From: Streptomyces caelestis
GTDB taxonomy: Bacteria; Actinomycetota; Actinomycetes; Streptomycetales; Streptomycetaceae
DNA length: 64,000 bases
Reading direction: 5' to 3'
Assembly: GCF_001279005.1 (NCBI RefSeq)
Contig: NZ_LGCN01000001.1
Location: forward strand, 1-64,000
The position numbers were made by a program, and so were the translations under genes. The notes under the pieces are model-generated. The model was not told the DNA's origin. It did no database searches and saw only the letters and a program-made list of their open reading frames with translations. Positions 16,657-25,466 of this stretch are shown piece by piece. Positions within the stretch are counted from its first letter, which is position 1. Every line of letters begins with the position of its first letter.

Positions 16657-17649
16657 CTACTTGGCAGCCCAGCAGCCCAAGTTGTTCCGGTTCCCCTCCG
16701 CCGCCCGGCGCGGCGCGTCCGGCGATCCCAGCAGACCGTACGGCAGATACCCGGACCGGACACCAAGTTCCCACCCATGGACCTGGACGGCGAGGCAGGC
16801 CAGGGCGAGGGTGCCGAGGGGGAGGAGGGACCGGGGCGCGGGATCACCGGCACCGGCCTCAACGCTCTCCCGGTACGCGACCAGCCGGGCGACGAGGGCG
16901 TCCTCGAAGGCGTGCTGGTCGTCGTCGAGGAGTACGCGGAGCAGCCGCTGGTCCGCGCTCAGCGCGTCACCGACCTCGTCGAGCCGCCGGGCGGCCTCCG
17001 CGCGCTCCCCGGCGTCCGGCTTGCGCAGCGGAACCGTCGGCCAGTCGCGGGGCAGATGCCCGGCCGCCTCGGTGAGATAGAGGCACAGGGCGTCCATGGC
17101 GGCGAGGTCCGCGGGGTCGGAGACGGAGGTGTACCGGTTGTAGGGCACGCCGTCACGGATGGCGGGCGCGTAGTCGCCGCGCAGCAGCAGCCCGGTGACC
17201 CGCTCCCAATCCCACACAAGCCCGCTGACGACACACATCTCGAACATGTCGAGCCAGGTCCGCGCGGTGGGCGCCTCCTTGACGACGTCCCGGAAGGTGA
17301 TGGGCCCGTCCCCGAACTCGTCGTCGTCCGGGTCCGTGCTGATCCGCTCCCCGACGAGGGGGAACCGGAGCTCCTGGTCCCCGTCCGGGAAGCACATGAT
17401 GCTCAGCACTCCCTGCACACACTCCGCCGCGGTGATGGCGACCGTGCCGGCCGCAGCGTCGAGCCCCGGCTCCGTCACCGTTCGCGCGGCGACATGGTCG
17501 AGCAGTTCGTCCGCCATGTCCCGGATCAACGCCGGCGAGATGCTGCCGTACCGCAGCCAGTGCCACCGCATGTAGGCCCGCCCGTCGATGTCGTCGAGCG
17601 CCTCGGCCAACCGCTGCTCGCTAATCTGATGGCATGTCACATCCCGCAC
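16657..17649 (-). CDS. Imm49-like immunity protein
   Basis: 330 aa. The C-terminal stretch LGTLALACLAVQVHGWELGVRSGYLPYGLL, read in parts, matches the pattern I know from the Imm49 family of polymorphic-toxin immunity proteins common in Streptomyces. The middle (RTWLDMFEMCVVSGLVWDWE) also fits. These soluble proteins neutralise a cognate toxin domain. No toxin gene lies beside it, so it is an orphan immunity gene. The assignment is from memory of the family pattern and is fairly but not fully secure. Confidence 0.65.
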   Translation of the reverse strand: MRDVTCHQISEQRLAEALDDIDGRAYMRWHWLRYGSISPALIRDMADELLDHVAARTVTEPGLDAAAGTVAITAAECVQGVLSIMCFPDGDQELRFPLVGERISTDPDDDEFGDGPITFRDVVKEAPTARTWLDMFEMCVVSGLVWDWERVTGLLLRGDYAPAIRDGVPYNRYTSVSDPADLAAMDALCLYLTEAAGHLPRDWPTVPLRKPDAGERAEAARRLDEVGDALSADQRLLRVLLDDDQHAFEDALVARLVAYRESVEAGAGDPAPRSLLPLGTLALACLAVQVHGWELGVRSGYLPYGLLGSPDAPRRAAEGNRNNLGCWAAK

Positions 17650-17813
17650 GTACCTGGTCCCTTCATGAACTCCACGACTGGACGAAGCACGTTATCAACG
17701 GGCACTGACAGCACTTTAGCTCGCGAGGCCGGGCAGGAGCTGCTGGTCCGGTGCGGTATACACGAGGAGATCACAGACCGCCGCACTGTGAGGCGGCGCA
17801 CCGGGGGTAGGGA

Positions 17814-19337
17814 ATGACCGTTCCGCACGTGAGTACCGCGCTTCGCCCGGGGGACTACCTCCAGATCGCTTCGGAACGGATGGCCGTCGACGGCGTGCCG
17901 GACGGCGAGGGGTTCGCCCGGATCGAGCGGGTGGAGGTCATCACCGACATCGGTTTCCTGGCTCCCGGCTCCACCCACCTGCGTACCCGGGCAACCCGGC
18001 AGATCGCGGTCGTGTTCTGTCACGGCATGCCAGGCCCGGTCATGTTGCGCGAGGGTGATCAGTGGACCCTCGGCGAGGTCGACAGCGGCCGGGCCCGCTG
18101 GGATTCCGCCCATCCCTGGTGGCCAGAGACACCAGAGCCCCTGTTCACCGGAAGCCGCTTGGCCGCCGGACCGCACCCCTTTCGCAGCACCATCCGCGGC
18201 CCCGACCTCGTGGCGCCGGCCGACGAGACCGAGCCGCAGCCGCCGCGCCAGCGGGCAGCCGTGTTCGACAAACCGGCCCACCTGGTCATGGTTGGTGACT
18301 ACCTGCAGATCCATGCCCTGCGGCACCCGAAGTGGGACATGCGCATCGACGAAGGATTCCACCGTGTCGAATGGATCGGCCACCTCGCCGGTGACGCCCT
18401 CGACGCTGTGCTGAACGATCCTGCCTGGGCGCGCGGTCGCCTTACCCTCGCCTCGGTCCACGGCCTGTCCGGCATCCTCGTGCTGCCCGAGGTTCCGGTG
18501 ACCGTCCTGATCCAGCCCAACCCGGAGCGTCGCCGCTCCGACGAGGACGAAGCCTGGCACGAGGGTCCCTTCTACGAACTGGCCGGTGTCACCGAACCCG
18601 ACCTCACCGAGCAGCTCCACGCCGATGCCCGTATACGGCCGGAGCCGCCTGGCTCGGAGGCCGCTCTGTACCCCAGCAGGTTCAGCAGCCCCGCCCAGCG
18701 GGCTCTGCACCTGGACGGCGTCACCGGCATACGCCCCGTCGCCGCCTCCCAGCTCCCCTGGCCACATGGCCTGTTCAAGTGCCCCTACGGTGAGCGGGCG
18801 AAGGCCCTGGCTGCCACCTACCCCAAGGGTCACAGCAAGACCGCCCACGCCGAGCTGTTCGCCCGGCTCGGCGATCAGGACTTCGCCGCCTGCACTTACC
18901 ATCAGGCCGACGACTGGAGGGCGATCACCGAGGCCGTGCTCGCCTTCGCCCGCGCCGAACCCGACAGCGACGAACAGGACCGGCTCTACCGCGCCACGGA
19001 CCTGAGCGAGCGCGACCGCGCCTGGTTTCGCTCCCTCATCGGAGGGGGCCACATCTGGTGGGACACCGGACAGCAGAATTTGACCAACGGCCAGCACCGC
19101 CTGTGCGCGCTGCGCGCCGCTGGCATAGAGGTGATTCCCGTCTACGGCCGGCACCTTCCCGACCACGACGAGACCACGCCGTCCCAGGACGCGCTGACGC
19201 ACGCCAGGCGCACCGTGGAGGACTTCTGGCTTGTCCATGTCACCGCCGTCCTCAGGCCGAGCCTCCTCAGCACCCACCTGGCCCGGCTGCTCGCCCGCTA
19301 CCCACGTCTGCGAGCTCTGCTACTGAAGAGCCGATAA
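17814..19337 (+). CDS. Large protein with internal duplication and ParB-like NGQHR motif
   Basis: 507 aa, ATG with GGGGTAGGG upstream. Two related segments start GDYLQI at residues 13 and 161 and run through EGFxR(I/V)E about 20 residues later, marking a tandem duplicated domain of about 145 aa. Near residue 420 the motif NGQHRLCALRAAGIEVIPVYG resembles the ParB/Srx nucleotide-binding core (DGQHR...VPV). ParB-type domains hydrolyse CTP or act as nucleases. Combination with the N-terminal duplication is not one I know. It is divergent from the Imm49-like gene across 164 bp. Confidence 0.6.
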   Translation: MTVPHVSTALRPGDYLQIASERMAVDGVPDGEGFARIERVEVITDIGFLAPGSTHLRTRATRQIAVVFCHGMPGPVMLREGDQWTLGEVDSGRARWDSAHPWWPETPEPLFTGSRLAAGPHPFRSTIRGPDLVAPADETEPQPPRQRAAVFDKPAHLVMVGDYLQIHALRHPKWDMRIDEGFHRVEWIGHLAGDALDAVLNDPAWARGRLTLASVHGLSGILVLPEVPVTVLIQPNPERRRSDEDEAWHEGPFYELAGVTEPDLTEQLHADARIRPEPPGSEAALYPSRFSSPAQRALHLDGVTGIRPVAASQLPWPHGLFKCPYGERAKALAATYPKGHSKTAHAELFARLGDQDFAACTYHQADDWRAITEAVLAFARAEPDSDEQDRLYRATDLSERDRAWFRSLIGGGHIWWDTGQQNLTNGQHRLCALRAAGIEVIPVYGRHLPDHDETTPSQDALTHARRTVEDFWLVHVTAVLRPSLLSTHLARLLARYPRLRALLLKSR

Positions 19338-19406
19338 CGCGCTGGGCCCCGGATGGCGGGAAGACGAGTGGCGGGGTTTCCGGGATTAGATGGGCGGCAG
19401 CCGATG

Positions 19407-19460
19407 GTCACGCCGGATCCGGCGAGTATGCCCCTGGACGCCGCGCATCGGGGAACACAG
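19407..19460 (+). repeat. Imperfect direct repeat, left copy
   Basis: The segment centred on the palindrome GCCGGATCCGGC followed by GAGTATGCCCC and GGACGC recurs at 20559-20611 with a few changes. The two copies bracket the nucleotidyltransferase gene (19511-20404), about 1.15 kb apart. Confidence 0.6.
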
Positions 19461-19510
19461 TGCAGGGATTGACCGCCAACGTACCGAGCGCAGGCTGCCG
19501 GCTCGGGTGG

Positions 19511-20404
19511 TCAGCGTCCGAATGCTGCTGCCTTGGGTCCGGGTTTGATCACCAACGCGTTCAGCGGTCGCGCCCGCGTGGGCTGTACTACCTCCAGCCA
19601 GCCGTCGGCGCGGGTGACGCAGTACGGGATGCTCTGGTAGCCCTGCCACTTCCAGTTGACCCACCAGCGGGGTTCACTCCGGTGTCCCGCGAGGCGTCGC
19701 GGTGTAGACAGCCGCTGACCGGCCAGCTCGACGTCGTCGAGGTCGACCGCGAGTTCCTTCATGAGAGCCAGACCCGCCAGGGCAGCGCGGCGCAGCGGGC
19801 TGTCGTCGTTCCACCGGCGGAAGGCCCAGCGCATGTCCGGGGTCGCCAGCAGGTCGGTGTCGTCCGGCGCGTCGGAGAGCGTGATGCGCGAGATGGTGAT
19901 GGCCTCTTGCTGCTGCCACTCGATCAGTTCTGCCCGGATCGGGCGGGGGATGTGCCGGTCAAGGCCTTCGAAAGCGTCGATCATGTCGTGGCGCTCGGCC
20001 CGGCCCGCTTCGGGATCCTCGTCGATCGCGTGGAGCACGCCGAGAGCTTCGGTGAGCGTGTCACCCCGTTGCCACAGCGGGAGCATGACCGTGCCTTCGG
20101 CCTCCAGTTGCTCACGCGCCGCGTCCTCGAACTGGAACTGCAACCCGCGGGATGACCCGGCGAGCGCGCGGCGCAGCGGCGCGTAGGGGTTGCCGCCGGA
20201 GAAGATGGCCTGGACGACGGCCTGGTTCATCCGTTCGTCGCGCTCGCACCGGACAGCGACGTCGACGTCGTGGGGCTCGGTGGCGCCGCGTGCGAAGCTG
20301 CCGAACAGCCACACCTGCCGGACCAGGTTGAGGGGCCGTTCCTGGGGGCCGTCGAGCCGGTGAAGCATCGCTTCGATCAGTTCGACAGCTCGCGTTCGCT
20401 TCAT
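19511..20404 (-). CDS. Nucleotidyltransferase-domain protein
   Basis: 297 aa, ATG with GGGAG 6 nt upstream. Residues 33-51 carry the pol-beta superfamily signature GSFARG (35-40) with PHDVDVAV (44-51), which supplies the metal-binding D-x-D pair. The rest has a helical region (RHDMIDAFEGLDRH) and a Trp-rich C terminus (RWWVNWKWQGYQS). MNT-type domains of this kind add nucleotides to proteins or RNAs, often in toxin-antitoxin or defence settings, but the usual HEPN partner is missing here. The gene is bracketed by imperfect direct repeats, as if it were a small moving cassette. Confidence 0.8.
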   Translation of the reverse strand: MKRTRAVELIEAMLHRLDGPQERPLNLVRQVWLFGSFARGATEPHDVDVAVRCERDERMNQAVVQAIFSGGNPYAPLRRALAGSSRGLQFQFEDAAREQLEAEGTVMLPLWQRGDTLTEALGVLHAIDEDPEAGRAERHDMIDAFEGLDRHIPRPIRAELIEWQQQEAITISRITLSDAPDDTDLLATPDMRWAFRRWNDDSPLRRAALAGLALMKELAVDLDDVELAGQRLSTPRRLAGHRSEPRWWVNWKWQGYQSIPYCVTRADGWLEVVQPTRARPLNALVIKPGPKAAAFGR

Positions 20405-20760
20405 GTGGCTCCCTCGATCCCGCTGGCCACCAGGGTAGTGGCGGACGAGGACGTTGAATTCCACGCGCCGATGGCCATCCCTCAGAGGGGTGAGGAGTGG
20501 TCCTGACGAGGCGCGCGGTCGAGAGCTGTGTACGTCGTGGCGGGACGGTCGTGGCCGGTGATCAGGCCGGATCCGGCGGAGTATGCCCCCGGACGCAACG
20601 CACGGGGGGACGCGGCGTCCGGGGGGACTGCTGCTCAACGTATCGCGCCAACTGGCCTCTTATCGCACATATTCGGGGATTCGGATCACGGGGCGTGGCG
20701 CGGACTCGGTCTGCGCGGGAGAGCGGGATGCCGCGGAGACAGGCCGGAGCGTCGGGGCGG
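20405..20760. other. Non-coding gap with the right direct repeat
   Basis: 356 bp between the nucleotidyltransferase start and the ComF-like gene end. No frame has convincing codon use. It holds the promoter side of the nucleotidyltransferase, the second direct repeat, and an AT-richer patch around 20640-20690. Confidence 0.5.
20559..20611 (+). repeat. Imperfect direct repeat, right copy
   Basis: GATCAGGCCGGATCCGGCG continues with GAGTATGCCCC and GGACGC, matching the left copy at 19407-19460. It is the outer border of the nucleotidyltransferase cassette. Confidence 0.6.
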
Positions 20761-21504
20761 TCATCCGCTCCAGGGGACTCGTGCGAGCACAAGTCCCCGG
20801 ACGTCGACGGCGCCGTTTGCCCGGAGTCGGCGCGCGACGTGCTGGAGCTGGGATCCGCTGGTGAAGACGTCGTCGACGAGGAGGATGGTGGCCCCCTTAA
20901 TGTCGCCGGTGTCTCCGGTCCAGGTCAGGGCGGCGGCGTGCGCGACTGCGGCCACGCGCTTCTCGTCCAGAGTCCGGTTCGCGGACCGGGGCGTCTCGGC
21001 ATGTTTCACCAGCCGGTGGGCCCCCGGTGGGCTGAGCGGGAAGACCCGCGTCACGTCCTCCGTGTAGGCGGCGTCCATGATCGCCTCGATGTGCTGGAGA
21101 GGCTGGCGGCCCGTGTGGGTGGGGTTCCCGACAACGTGGTCGACGCCGTGCATCGCCTCGGGGTGGCTTTCCATCCAGCCGACGAGGAGCCGACCGAAGA
21201 TCAACGCCCAGCCCGCCCTCCCCTCGTACTTGAGCTTGTGGATCTTGTCGCGCAGGGCTCCGGAGTACATGGCCACCGCGTCGACGCGGGAGAACCCCCG
21301 CTCGGCCTCCGACAGCGCGCACACCCGGTTCCCGCACGGCCTGCCGGGCGCGACGGCCTGGGAGCAGACCGGGCAGTGGGGCTCGGCGACGGGCTGGAGG
21401 GTGCGGCCGGCGCAGTCGGAGCACAGGCGGGCGGTGCCGGTGATGCGGTAGGCGCATACCGGGCAGTCGGGGAAGCCTGCCGGATCCGGGAGACCTGCCG
21501 TCAC
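20761..21504 (-). CDS. ComF-like phosphoribosyltransferase
   Basis: 247 aa. The N terminus has paired cysteines (CPVC, CSDC, CPVC, then two more Cys) forming zinc ribbons as in ComFC. The C terminus has the PRPP-binding loop ILLVDDVFTSGSQL, diagnostic for type I phosphoribosyltransferases. ComF proteins are linked to natural transformation in other bacteria, but Streptomyces is not classically competent. Its start overlaps the stop of the DprA-like gene by 4 nt (ATGA), so the two are coupled. Together with the upstream HAD-PRTase this places two phosphoribosyltransferases and a DprA fold in one operon. The substrate is unknown. Confidence 0.85.
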   Translation of the reverse strand: MTAGLPDPAGFPDCPVCAYRITGTARLCSDCAGRTLQPVAEPHCPVCSQAVAPGRPCGNRVCALSEAERGFSRVDAVAMYSGALRDKIHKLKYEGRAGWALIFGRLLVGWMESHPEAMHGVDHVVGNPTHTGRQPLQHIEAIMDAAYTEDVTRVFPLSPPGAHRLVKHAETPRSANRTLDEKRVAAVAHAAALTWTGDTGDIKGATILLVDDVFTSGSQLQHVARRLRANGAVDVRGLVLARVPWSG

Positions 21505-22466
21505 AGGCCAGCCAGGGCGAGCTGCTGGCGCTGCTGTCCGGCGGCCTGGATGTCCGCTGCCTGGCCGAGGCGGTCGGTGATGTCGCTGGAGGCGGTGACC
21601 AGGATCGCCCGGCCCTCCTCCAGCATCTTCTTGGCCCAGGGCTGGGTGTCGGCGAGGGAGCGGATCAGGAAGACGAGCTTGCCGTGCTCGGCCGCCAGGC
21701 GCGCCTGCATCTTGGCGCCCGACGTACTGGAGGCCTCGATGACGACGCTGCCCAGGGTGGTGCCGGACGTGACGACGTTGCGGCGAGGGAAGGTGTACTT
21801 CGCCGGAGGGCTGGTGGGCCAGAACTGGCTCAGCAGCGCGCCTCCGGCGGCGAGGATCGCCTTGGCGAGCGGACGGTTCTCGGCCGGGTAGATCGGGGCG
21901 GCAATGCCGGTGCCCATGACGGCGAAGGTCCGGCCGCCGGCGGTGAGCGTGGCCTGGTGGGCGGCTGCGTCGATGCCCTTGGCGAGACCGCTGGCGATAA
22001 CGACGTCGTGGTCGACGAGCTCGCGGGCCATCCGGGCCGCCCGCCGTAGGCCGTCCTCGGAGGCCTGGCGGGTGCCGACGATCGCGATGGAGCGGGCATC
22101 GCGCTGGTCGAGCTCGCCGCGGTAGAAGAGGAACGGCGGCAGGTTGCCGATCACCCTGAGGTTCGCCGGGTAGTCCTTGTCCAGGACGGTGACCAGGCGC
22201 GCGCCGGTCTTGCCGGCGGCGGCGAGCTCGTCATCGACGCGGGCGCGGGCGTCGTCCAGGCCGGAGGTCAGGGCCTGCTGCAGCAGGGGGCGGTTCTTGG
22301 CCGCGGCACGGGAGTCCTCGTGCAGTTGTCCGTCCATGAGCGCGGCCAAGCCCTCGGGGCTCTGGGCGCCGCGGGCGATCAGGCTCCAGTCGAGGGTGGC
22401 GTCGCCAGCGCGCAACGCGCACAGGGTCAGCAGATCGTGCTGGTCAGCGGTGATATCGAGGTCCAT
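21501..22466 (-). CDS. DprA/Smf-like (SLOG superfamily) protein
   Basis: 321 aa, ATG 22466 with AAGGA 7 nt upstream. The Rossmann-like core starts at FYRGELDQRDARSIAIVGTR and includes VIASGLAKGIDAAAHQ, VMGTGI and FPRRNVV, the DprA pattern. A helical N-terminal region precedes it, and there is no DprA winged-helix C terminus. DprA loads RecA on ssDNA in transforming bacteria. Relatives in the SLOG superfamily instead sense or process nucleotides in conflict systems (established in comparative genomics). The phosphoribosyltransferase neighbours favour the second role here. It lies 176 nt after the HAD-PRTase and overlaps the ComF-like gene. Confidence 0.85.
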   Translation of the reverse strand: MDLDITADQHDLLTLCALRAGDATLDWSLIARGAQSPEGLAALMDGQLHEDSRAAAKNRPLLQQALTSGLDDARARVDDELAAAGKTGARLVTVLDKDYPANLRVIGNLPPFLFYRGELDQRDARSIAIVGTRQASEDGLRRAARMARELVDHDVVIASGLAKGIDAAAHQATLTAGGRTFAVMGTGIAAPIYPAENRPLAKAILAAGGALLSQFWPTSPPAKYTFPRRNVVTSGTTLGSVVIEASSTSGAKMQARLAAEHGKLVFLIRSLADTQPWAKKMLEEGRAILVTASSDITDRLGQAADIQAAGQQRQQLALAGL

Positions 22467-22642
22467 CAAGGTGTCCTTCTACTCGTGGCCCCGGGATGTT
22501 CGAAGGATGAAGCGAGGTTCTCGGGCCACTTCCATCATGGCGTACGCGGTCCTCGTACGGGAGGGAAGGGCACGGTCGGCTCGATCCTCGGGTCCGGTTC
22601 GCCACGGGGGCGCCAGCTCCGAAGGCCGGACGGCGGGCAAGA

Positions 22643-23893
22643 TCAATCAGCGGTCTGCGCGGCGGCGATGAAGTGGGACATCGTGGCCTTCAGAGCGTCG
22701 TCGGGGCCCGGGCCTGCGGCTCCAGTGACGGACGTCGTCACGAAGTTCGTGGCCGCCAGGTGGTAGCTGACCTGGTACGGATCGATCGTCGTGCCGGGGC
22801 GCAGCTGGTAGGCGGTGTGGCGGGAGGCGCCGTACTTGCCGATGGTCAGGGCGATGACCTGTGCCGCCTTGGCTCTGGCCAGGAGGGTGCGAGCCCACTC
22901 AATGGACTTGCCTTCGGTGGTGAAGTCGTCGAAGACGATCACCGTCTTGCCCTTGAGCTTGCCCTTGTACTTGGGGTTGATCCGGACGGTGCGGGCCTGT
23001 GCGCCGATCGAGATGTCCGCCGTGCTCACCTGGCCCCAGTTCTTCTTCGCCCGCTCCCAGCTGGTGTCCGGGGCCTGGGCGACGCGCTCAAGGAGGTCCT
23101 CGCGATAGTAGGAGCCGACCATCACCTTCGCCTTGGTGAGGAAGCCAGCGAGCTGCTGGCTGACCTTGCCCGGGGAGCTGCTGGGGTAGACGCAGAAGAG
23201 GCTGCGGTGGGGCAGGGTGCCGTCGAGGTAGGCGGAGGACAGCAGGCGCAGCATCAGGATGTCGCGGGCGTCCTGGTTGCCGACGGTGATCGTGCGGCCG
23301 CGGGTGAAGATGTCCTGGAGCTCGAAGGTCCGGCCGGGGGCCTGGGGGAAGCGCACGTTGGGAGGCAGCAGCGAGCGGATCTTGAAGGAGCGGGCGGGGT
23401 CGTCGTGGCTGAAGGCCCAGCGGGGCTCGTCCAGGAGGAATTGCTCCAGGAGCTCGCCGACGTCCGCCGGCTCGTCGGCCGACAGGGGGGTCATGCCCTT
23501 GTTGTCGCGGACGTGGTTGGCCCAGCGGGCGTGGATGTAGACGACGCCAGCGTTGATGCCGGTGCGCCAGTCCCACTCCGAGGTTCCCACCATGGCGATC
23601 TGATTCGTGCGCAGCTTGAGGCGGTCGGCGACCGTCAGCAGCCAGGCGCCGCTGCCGCGGGCCGGCCTGCCGGGGATGTCGTCACGGCACAGGTGGAGGG
23701 CGGGGGCGGGCAGACCGGCGGCCCTCATGGCGGCTTCGGCGTCGATGGAGTCGGTCGTGAGCAGCACGAAGGAGACGTCGTGTTCGTCGAGCCACTGCAG
23801 GAAGTCGGCGATCCCGTCGTGGGGGCGTCCGGGTGAGCGCAGGACCGCCTTGTAGTCGATCGCGACCGCGCGCACCGTGCTCGTCTCGTCCAT
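22643..23893 (-). CDS. HAD-like / phosphoribosyltransferase fusion
   Basis: 416 aa. The N-terminal 150 residues look HAD-like: AIDYKAVLR near residue 12 (motif I, but D-x-K instead of D-x-D), LLTTDS (motif II), and MVGTSEWDWRTGINAGVVYI (motif IV region). The C-terminal half carries the PRTase loop TVIVFDDFTTEGKSIEWARTLL. Loss of the second motif I aspartate suggests the HAD part may not be an ordinary phosphatase. ATG 23893 follows GGGGGCGGCG; in-frame starts at 23905 and 23941 are possible. It heads the operon with the DprA-like and ComF-like genes and is divergent from a PP2C-like phosphatase. The pairing of domains recalls nucleotide-modifying stress operons, but the exact set is not one I recognise. 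Confidence 0.75.
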   Translation of the reverse strand: MDETSTVRAVAIDYKAVLRSPGRPHDGIADFLQWLDEHDVSFVLLTTDSIDAEAAMRAAGLPAPALHLCRDDIPGRPARGSGAWLLTVADRLKLRTNQIAMVGTSEWDWRTGINAGVVYIHARWANHVRDNKGMTPLSADEPADVGELLEQFLLDEPRWAFSHDDPARSFKIRSLLPPNVRFPQAPGRTFELQDIFTRGRTITVGNQDARDILMLRLLSSAYLDGTLPHRSLFCVYPSSSPGKVSQQLAGFLTKAKVMVGSYYREDLLERVAQAPDTSWERAKKNWGQVSTADISIGAQARTVRINPKYKGKLKGKTVIVFDDFTTEGKSIEWARTLLARAKAAQVIALTIGKYGASRHTAYQLRPGTTIDPYQVSYHLAATNFVTTSVTGAAGPGPDDALKATMSHFIAAAQTAD

Positions 23894-24139
23894 CGCCGCC
23901 CCCATTGCTGTGCCATGGTCATGAGCTGACCCTCTTGCCATGATCTCAGCCGGTCTGACCGCGCACCTTCGGTTTCCGAATCCCCCGCTCCCGTGGCAGC
24001 CCGTACGACTCCGTCACCGGCGGACTCGCCGCCACAAGCGTCACACCAGCCTCAACGTCGTTAAATAACCCACTCCTCTGCTCCGAGCGGCCTGTAGGGC
24101 ACGAGGGTCACCCCGGCCCCCGGAACGGAGGCATGGACG

Positions 24140-24865
24140 ATGGAAGAGCAGAACACCCGCACGGTGACCGTCGAGAAGATCGTGGTGGGACTGGCCCAGC
24201 GGCCTGGGACGGAGCCGCCCTGCGCGGACGGAGCCGACGTGCAGCGCCGCGGGGAGATGGTGAGTGCCGCAGTGGTCGACGGGGCCGGCCATCATCCGGA
24301 GGTGGTCCGGTACGCGGCGATCATCCCGGCGGTGATCACCCACATCGGGACCGTGGTGGGCGGGCTGGCTGGCCTGATGGCGGCCGGGCAGATGGCCGCG
24401 TCCTACGACCGGCCCCCGCACGCGTCCGCGGTCTTCGCCTGCGCGCAGCCGGGACAGCCGACCAGCGTCCACTGGATCGGGGACTGCAGGGCGTACGGGT
24501 GGGACGGGGTCTCGCTCAGGCAGTGGTCGACCGACCAGACGATGGGTGAGTGGCTGCGGATCAACGGGGGCGCGGCGGTGGAGCTCGCGGCGGAGGTCCA
24601 CGACAACTGGTCGCGGCTCGGGCTGGCCCAGGCCGGGGCGGCGACGTGCCGGCAGGTGCAGGTCCCCTCGGAGGTCCCGTTGGTGCTGCTGGTGTCCGAC
24701 GGGGTCTCCGACCAGGTGCCCCTGGAGGTGCTGGCCCGGCTGTGTCGCATGTACGCGGCCGGCCCGCAGTTGCTCGCGGACGCCTTGGTCGCGGCGGCTG
24801 CCGAGGACGAGAGCGGGTACCGCGACGACGCCACCGTGATCGTCCTGCTTCGGGCGGAGGGCTGA
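24140..24865 (+). CDS. PP2C-like (PPM) phosphatase domain protein
   Basis: 241 aa, ATG with GGAGG 8 nt upstream. PPM motifs are readable in order: AAVVDGAGHH (metal DG), WIGDCRAYGW (GDxRxY), LLVSDGVSD and YRDDATVIVLL (metal DD). This is a stand-alone soluble Ser/Thr phosphatase of bacterial type. It faces away from the HAD-PRTase/DprA/ComF operon across 246 bp that must hold both promoters, so it may regulate it. The Ser/Thr kinase at 44.5 kb is distant. Confidence 0.8.
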   Translation: MEEQNTRTVTVEKIVVGLAQRPGTEPPCADGADVQRRGEMVSAAVVDGAGHHPEVVRYAAIIPAVITHIGTVVGGLAGLMAAGQMAASYDRPPHASAVFACAQPGQPTSVHWIGDCRAYGWDGVSLRQWSTDQTMGEWLRINGGAAVELAAEVHDNWSRLGLAQAGAATCRQVQVPSEVPLVLLVSDGVSDQVPLEVLARLCRMYAAGPQLLADALVAAAAEDESGYRDDATVIVLLRAEG

Positions 24866-24908
24866 GGGCCGCCCTTGTCCGGGGCGGGGAACGGCGGGTC
24901 GGGGCGGG

Positions 24909-25118
24909 TCAGGCTTCCGGGAGGTCGCGGGGCTCGGGTCGGTCCGACGGCGGGGTGAGGCGTTCAGCCAGGACGAGTAGCAGCAGCACGGCGACGGCCC
25001 CGAGGAGGATGGCCGACCACCCGATCGTCCACGACGCGCTCTGGGTGCGGATCACGGTGGGTGTGAGCACCACCATGGCAGCGACCATGCCGCAAGGAAG
25101 GATCCACTGCCGCCTCAT
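24909..25118 (-). CDS. Small two-TM membrane protein, 69 aa
   Basis: Two hydrophobic segments (residues about 5-23, and 32-52 WSAILLGAVAVLLLLVLA) and an acidic Pro-rich tail. Its ATG overlaps the preceding stop by 4 nt (ATGA), so it is the last gene of the SNF2 operon. Family unknown. Confidence 0.65.
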   Translation of the reverse strand: MRRQWILPCGMVAAMVVLTPTVIRTQSASWTIGWSAILLGAVAVLLLLVLAERLTPPSDRPEPRDLPEA

Positions 25119-25417
25119 GCCCGGTTGCCCAGCACGGCGTTGTCGGGCTGGCTCCCGTCTTCGGTGTGACTATCCGGGTGTTGAGGATGGCTTCGCCACG
25201 GAGCGGCCATGTCGATGAGCTCCTGGAGGAGCTGCTCGGCTGTGGCGAGGTCGTCGGCGTGTACGGCCGTAGCGAAGTCCTTCTCCAGATCGTGGGCTGC
25301 GGTCCAGTCGGCCTCGTACTCGTCGCGGCCGTTGGGGTATTGCTCGCGGCGCCGTTCCTCGAGCCGGTCGACGATGAACTGATAGAGGCGTACGCCGGTC
25401 TGCTGGTCCAGGGGCAT
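25115..25417 (-). CDS. Small helical protein, 100 aa
   Basis: ATG 25417, weak ribosome site. The sequence is two helices (RLYQFIVDRLEERRREQYPNG; LEKDFATAVHADDLATAEQLLQELIDMA), with an acidic tail. It lies 49 nt after the SWIM gene and overlaps the two-TM gene, so it belongs to the same operon. Not recognised. Confidence 0.65.
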   Translation of the reverse strand: MPLDQQTGVRLYQFIVDRLEERRREQYPNGRDEYEADWTAAHDLEKDFATAVHADDLATAEQLLQELIDMAAPWRSHPQHPDSHTEDGSQPDNAVLGNRA

Positions 25418-25466
25418 GTGGTGAGGTCTTTCGGGCTCGGGACGTCTGGTCGGGTCGTCGGTTGGG

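Noticed and set aside
20761..22466. A natural competence operon
   Set aside because: ComF and DprA folds are present, but no pilus or ComEC/ComEA genes are, and the DprA-like protein lacks the C-terminal winged helix.
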